Below are positions 14,283-16,349 of a stretch of DNA of 16,349 bases, piece by piece (position 1 is the stretch's first letter; every line of letters begins with the position of its first letter). The notes under the pieces are model-generated. The model did no database searches, was not told where the DNA came from, and saw only the letters and a program-made list of their open reading frames with translations. Origin of the DNA: Candidatus Magasanikbacteria bacterium RIFCSPLOWO2_02_FULL_44_11. Its GTDB lineage: Bacteria > Patescibacteriota > Patescibacteriia > Magasanikbacterales > GWA2-37-8. The DNA is taken from assembly GCA_001783035.1 (NCBI GenBank), contig MFQK01000014.1, positions 155 through 16,503 on the forward strand. Direction: 5' to 3'. Position numbers and translations under genes: made by a program.

Positions 14283-14662
14283 CAGGAAGCAAGCCAGCCG
14301 CCAACCATTTTCCCAGCATCCACTAGAGGGACGGCAAGCAAAGTGTATTTATTATTATCAATTGATTTTAATTCCCACAGCAAACGCAAAAAGAATTTAA
14401 GACTATCGAGTTTAACGCTTATTTTTTGAACTGCGCCTAATTTTTCAGCGCGTGAAACATAGCCGGCCAGAAGTGCTGCCTCAAGACAGTCGGTAAACAA
14501 GTTGTCTGTTTTAATTCCTAATGTATAGCGCGTCAGTCGCGGCAGGGTCGTCAAAAAACCGTGCCATAGCTTGTAACTACTATTCAATTTAGCTACAATG
14601 GGCAAATATGTAAAGAAAGGCGAATTATATGAAATTTTCGATGGTTTTTTGTTATCCGCCAT
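14258..14662 (-). CDS. avd: Avd-like DGR accessory four-helix-bundle protein
   Basis: Avd binds the DGR reverse transcriptase and template RNA as a barrel-shaped pentamer and is needed for mutagenic homing. From the ATG at 14662 the protein has 134 aa. The pattern fits the Avd/S23-like four-helix family: [18 protein letters not shown] (20-37), [20 protein letters not shown] (41-60), [11 protein letters not shown] (65-75), [20 protein letters not shown] (80-99) and GKMVGGWL (117-124). Family-like sequence begins near residue 20, so a TTG at 14605 is a possible start; the first 19 residues are antisense to coiled-coil gene 2 and may not be translated. It lies opposite in strand to both target genes and the template. 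No reverse transcriptase gene follows in the window. Confidence 0.78.
   Translation of the reverse strand: MADNKKPSKISYNSPFFTYLPIVAKLNSSYKLWHGFLTTLPRLTRYTLGIKTDNLFTDCLEAALLAGYVSRAEKLGAVQKISVKLDSLKFFLRLLWELKSIDNNKYTLLAVPLVDAGKMVGGWLASCKKETLPT
14571..14599 (+). promoter_or_regulatory. Possible promoter of coiled-coil gene 2
   Basis: TTGTAA (14571-14576), a 17 nt spacer, and TACAAT (14594-14599). The box overlaps the first ATG of the downstream frame, so if it is used translation must start later (TTG 14649 or ATG 14670). Confidence 0.45.
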
Positions 14663-14861
14663 CGGTGATATGATGAATACCTTGAAGGAGGATATAGCTG
14701 CCACAAAGTATGAACTAAAGGATTACGTCGACCGCAAGCTGGCCGACCAGACGGCGGAAATGTTTAAGAAATTTAATCACTTAGAGGGCCGATTTACTCA
14801 ATTGGAAGGTCGTTTTAATCGGCTGGAAGGTCGCTTAGAGACGCATTTGGCAATCGCCTAA
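14598..14861 (+). CDS. Small coiled-coil protein, copy 2 (start uncertain)
   Basis: The 87 aa frame has a C-terminal 65-70 residues nearly identical to the protein at 12598-12882, including the heptads [14 protein letters not shown] and LEGRLET. DNA identity begins at about 14645. The first about 16 codons are unrelated and are antisense to the avd start. The apparent -10 box overlaps the first ATG, so a shorter product starting at 14649 or 14670 is possible. It precedes the promoter and leader of target gene 2, mirroring the first cassette. Function unknown; either an active paralogue or a by-product of cassette duplication. Confidence 0.6.
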   Translation: MGKYVKKGELYEIFDGFLLSAIGDMMNTLKEDIAATKYELKDYVDRKLADQTAEMFKKFNHLEGRFTQLEGRFNRLEGRLETHLAIA

Positions 14862-14893
14862 GATAAGCCAAAAATAGGGGTTGTGTAAAAATT

Positions 14894-14921
14894 ATGCACT
14901 ATCAGCCATGCACTATCAGCC
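14894..14921 (+). repeat. Tandem 14 bp repeat next to promoter 2
   Basis: ATGCACTATCAGCC occurs twice in direct succession (14894-14907 and 14908-14921), ending one base before the TTGACA box region. The first cassette has only one such unit (12915-12928, with GTG in place of ATG). Confidence 0.9.
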
Positions 14922-14951
14922 ATTGACAAAAGGCTGGTTTTGTGCTATACT
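14911..14951 (+). promoter_or_regulatory. Promoter 2 of target gene 2 with overlapping dyad
   Basis: TTGACA (14923-14928), a 17 nt spacer, and TATACT (14946-14951), nearly identical to 12917-12958. The dyad is kept with one G.T-type change (ATCAGCC / GGCTGGT). Confidence 0.85.
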
Positions 14952-14957
14952 GTATTG

Positions 14958-15180
14958 TTAGTTCTTTTAAATAACTACGAGATAATTGAGTAGGGATCCT
15001 GGCCTTCTTTTGTCTTAGATAAGCGAAAAATACCAAAAGTCAAAATACATCGCTTAGATAGGCCGAAAGAAGGTCGGGAATGGTCCCGCCTTCTACTTTC
15101 CTAAAGGGGAATCATTACGCGTGTCTAGGCATGGGGCTTAGATCCGTGAAGTGAGTACCTTTGGGCTAGGAGAACGACAC
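14958..15180 (+). promoter_or_regulatory. Structured 5' leader of target gene 2 (candidate cis-regulatory RNA)
   Basis: About 223 nt, non-coding and diverged from leader 1 but with the same layout. CCTTCTTT (15003-15010) can pair with AAAGAAGG (15066-15073), while GAAGG-t-CGGG (15069-15078) can instead pair with CCCG-CCTTC (15085-15093) around AATGGT. A hairpin TAAGCGA/TCGCTTA (15020-15056) sits between. TAGGCATGGGGCTTAGA (near 15126-15142) matches the motif of leader 1. The inner C-G pair 15075/15088 replaces the T-A pair 13096/13109 of leader 1. The leader ends with AGGAG (15168-15172), 8 nt before the ATG. Confidence 0.7.
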
Positions 15181-15738
15181 ATGGCAACCCCGACGATCGA
15201 ACAGGTGGGCAAGTTCTTCGACGAGCTTCGGAGCGCACGCGTGACCCGCGAAAATCTCCAGCTCTTCCTCGAAAACCCCGACCGCTACAACCGCGAGATC
15301 GGCCGTTTCGGCCGGATCTACTCGGTTACGGTCAACCGTGACCTGTGGTACAAGGGCCTCATCAAGGCGGCGAAGTTCAGCCAGCAGAACAATGATATCA
15401 CCGCCGAGCGTTTCCCGATCGAGGGCACGGGCATTCGCGAGGTCGCGGCCGAGCTCTACGAGTTTGACGAAGTCGTGACCGGCGAGGAGGCTGCTAAGCG
15501 CATTGAGGGGGATGGTTACCAGCTCGAGGACTTCGCGACGCTTCTGGCATTCGCGGAGGCTTACCCCAAGGAGCAGCTGAAGCGCCCGGTCGTGCAGCTC
15601 AAGTCCCGCTGGCGGGACGGGGGCGGCTTCATCCGCATGCCGGGCCTCTACTGCGGCAGACGTGCGGAGCGCGTCCTCGACCTGGGCTGGCTCAGCTTCG
15701 GGTTCGTTCCGGGCAACCAGTTCCTCGTTTCTCGTTAA
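15181..15738 (+). CDS. DGR-type target protein 2 (lectin-like C-terminus), no matching template seen
   Basis: The 185 aa protein is a distant paralogue of target 1: both have an N-terminal helical part (EQVGKFFDELRSARVTRENL) and the motif RENLQLFLENPDRY matching GENFQGFLEKPDQF, then a C-terminal region with W-R-D-GGG, LDLGW and closing GNQFLVSR. The C-terminal DNA does not match the template at 14102-14234 beyond general similarity, so this gene would need its own template elsewhere or is no longer diversified. GC content and codon use are as high as in target 1. An in-frame GTG at 15151 lies before the strong AGGAG and was rejected. A post-gene hairpin and terminator follow. Confidence 0.82.
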   Translation: MATPTIEQVGKFFDELRSARVTRENLQLFLENPDRYNREIGRFGRIYSVTVNRDLWYKGLIKAAKFSQQNNDITAERFPIEGTGIREVAAELYEFDEVVTGEEAAKRIEGDGYQLEDFATLLAFAEAYPKEQLKRPVVQLKSRWRDGGGFIRMPGLYCGRRAERVLDLGWLSFGFVPGNQFLVSR

Positions 15739-15802
15739 TAATTTCTTGGACGCTTAGTACCTTAGACCTCACGATCTTTGGTCACTTCGTCCTTGGATTC
15801 TT

Positions 15803-15857
15803 GGACCCCATACGCCAAGCACTTCGGTGCAAAAGCGTATGGGGTCCTATTCTTTTT
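15803..15857 (+). terminator. Intrinsic terminator of target gene 2
   Basis: A perfect 13 bp stem, GGACCCCATACGC (15803-15815) with GCGTATGGGGTCC (15835-15847), capped by an inner GCAC-TTCG-GTGC hairpin and followed by TATTCTTTTT. Confidence 0.88.
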
Positions 15858-15864
15858 ATAATGA

Positions 15865-15893
15865 TTGCCAATTGAACGGTTCTTTGCTAAGAT
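15865..15893 (+). promoter_or_regulatory. Probable promoter of aspS
   Basis: TTGCCA (15865-15870), a 17 nt spacer, and TAAGAT (15888-15893). The leader to the ATG at 15931 is about 30 nt. Confidence 0.55.
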
Positions 15894-15930
15894 ACGGTGG
15901 CTTTTATAGCTTCCGTTTTTAATTATTTGT

Positions 15931-16349
15931 ATGTCGCGCATATCGACGCTTGGAACTGTTTCAAAGGTAGGGCAGGAAATAGAACTGGCTGGTTGGGTCA
16001 ATGCCCGCCGCAACATGGGTAAAATTGTTTTTTTGGATATCCGCGATCGCGAAGGGGTCGTTCAGGCCGTCGCCGTTCCGAGTCAAATGGACGAGCAGTC
16101 CATCGAACGGTTGAAAGAAGTCCGTCCGGAATGGGTGCTTTCGATTAAAGGCGTCGTGCAAGAGCGCGGTGAAAAACAAAAAAATCCCGACATGCCGACC
16201 GGTCTCGTGGAAATTTTGATTAAAGAATTAGTTGTTTTAAATACGGCCGAAACGCCGCCGTTTGAAATAGATAAAGATACGCGCCCGATCACCGAAGAGT
16301 TGCGCCTGAAATATCGATATTTGGATTTACGCAGTGAAAGGGTAAAAAA
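15931..16349 (+). CDS. aspS: Aspartyl-tRNA synthetase, N-terminal part (cut by window edge)
   Basis: AspRS charges tRNA-Asp, or tRNA-Asp and tRNA-Asn in the nondiscriminating form. 139 full codons are present and the frame is open to the end of the window. The N-terminal OB-fold anticodon-binding domain is clear: GWVNARRNMGKIVFLDIRDR (21-40), then PSQMDEQSIERLKEVRPEWV and a GLVEILIKELVVLNTAETPP strand. RYLDLRSERVKK marks the entry to the catalytic domain. Discriminating versus nondiscriminating type cannot be judged from this part with confidence. Confidence 0.93.
   Translation, partial: MSRISTLGTVSKVGQEIELAGWVNARRNMGKIVFLDIRDREGVVQAVAVPSQMDEQSIERLKEVRPEWVLSIKGVVQERGEKQKNPDMPTGLVEILIKELVVLNTAETPPFEIDKDTRPITEELRLKYRYLDLRSERVK

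Noticed and set aside
1..16349. CRISPR array, tRNA, rRNA or IS element
   Set aside because: No regularly spaced repeats, tRNA cloverleaf, rRNA sequence or transposase was found. The repeats present are single structured elements or short tandem duplications.

Overview
The window looks like a chromosomal segment of a small-genome bacterium of the Patescibacteria/CPR type, probably Parcubacteria-like. This is inferred from the gene set and style: compact housekeeping genes, ribosomal proteins with Lys/Glu/Ala-rich tails, a short UvrC, a zinc-ribbon small protein next to bL25, many start codons sitting 6-11 nt after a -10 box (leaderless style), and a diversity-generating retroelement (DGR) locus of the kind known to be common in CPR genomes. 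No rRNA, tRNA, CRISPR array or IS element was seen.

Layout. 1-3226 (+): end of a structured repeat, short uvrC, a class I methyltransferase, a zinc-ribbon small protein and rplY (bL25). 3239-3367: a palindromic element with an internal terminator. 3403-4431 (+): a membrane-anchored DUF3048 protein, converging with 4421-6425 (-), the prfA-prmC pair. 6445-6540: a second kind of palindromic element. 6603-6908 (-): rpmE (bL31) with its own promoter and terminator. 7043-8101 (+): an unknown helical protein. 8274-10146 (+): rpsB and tsf separated by another palindromic element, then a fourth element, rlmI-like (10309-11487) and gap (11500-12498). 15931-16349 (+): the start of aspS, cut by the window edge.

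The accessory region is 12560-15860. It holds two similar cassettes. Each has a small coiled-coil gene (12598-12882; 14598-14861), a consensus TTGACA-17-TATACT promoter, a long structured 5' leader (about 230 nt), and a GC-rich gene for a 185 aa protein with a C-type-lectin-like C-terminus (13197-13754; 15181-15738), followed by hairpins and a terminator. Between them lies a non-coding 133 bp copy (14102-14234) of the 3' end of the first target gene (13616-13748). The two copies differ at 13 positions. Twelve are A in the non-coding copy and G in the gene, all at codon positions 1 or 2 and mostly in AAC codons. This is the signature of a DGR template repeat (TR) and variable repeat (VR). The TR lies in its own transcription unit (extended -10 at 13865, terminator at 14248-14282), and an Avd-like four-helix-bundle gene is encoded on the opposite strand (14258-14662). 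No reverse transcriptase is present in the window, so it must lie elsewhere or have been lost.

Two further themes stand out. First, at least five intergenic structured repeats belong to two sequence families, with conserved cores and locus-specific complementary arms. Second, leaderless-type promoters on ordinary genes contrast with the long-leader, strong Shine-Dalgarno design of the two DGR-type target genes.
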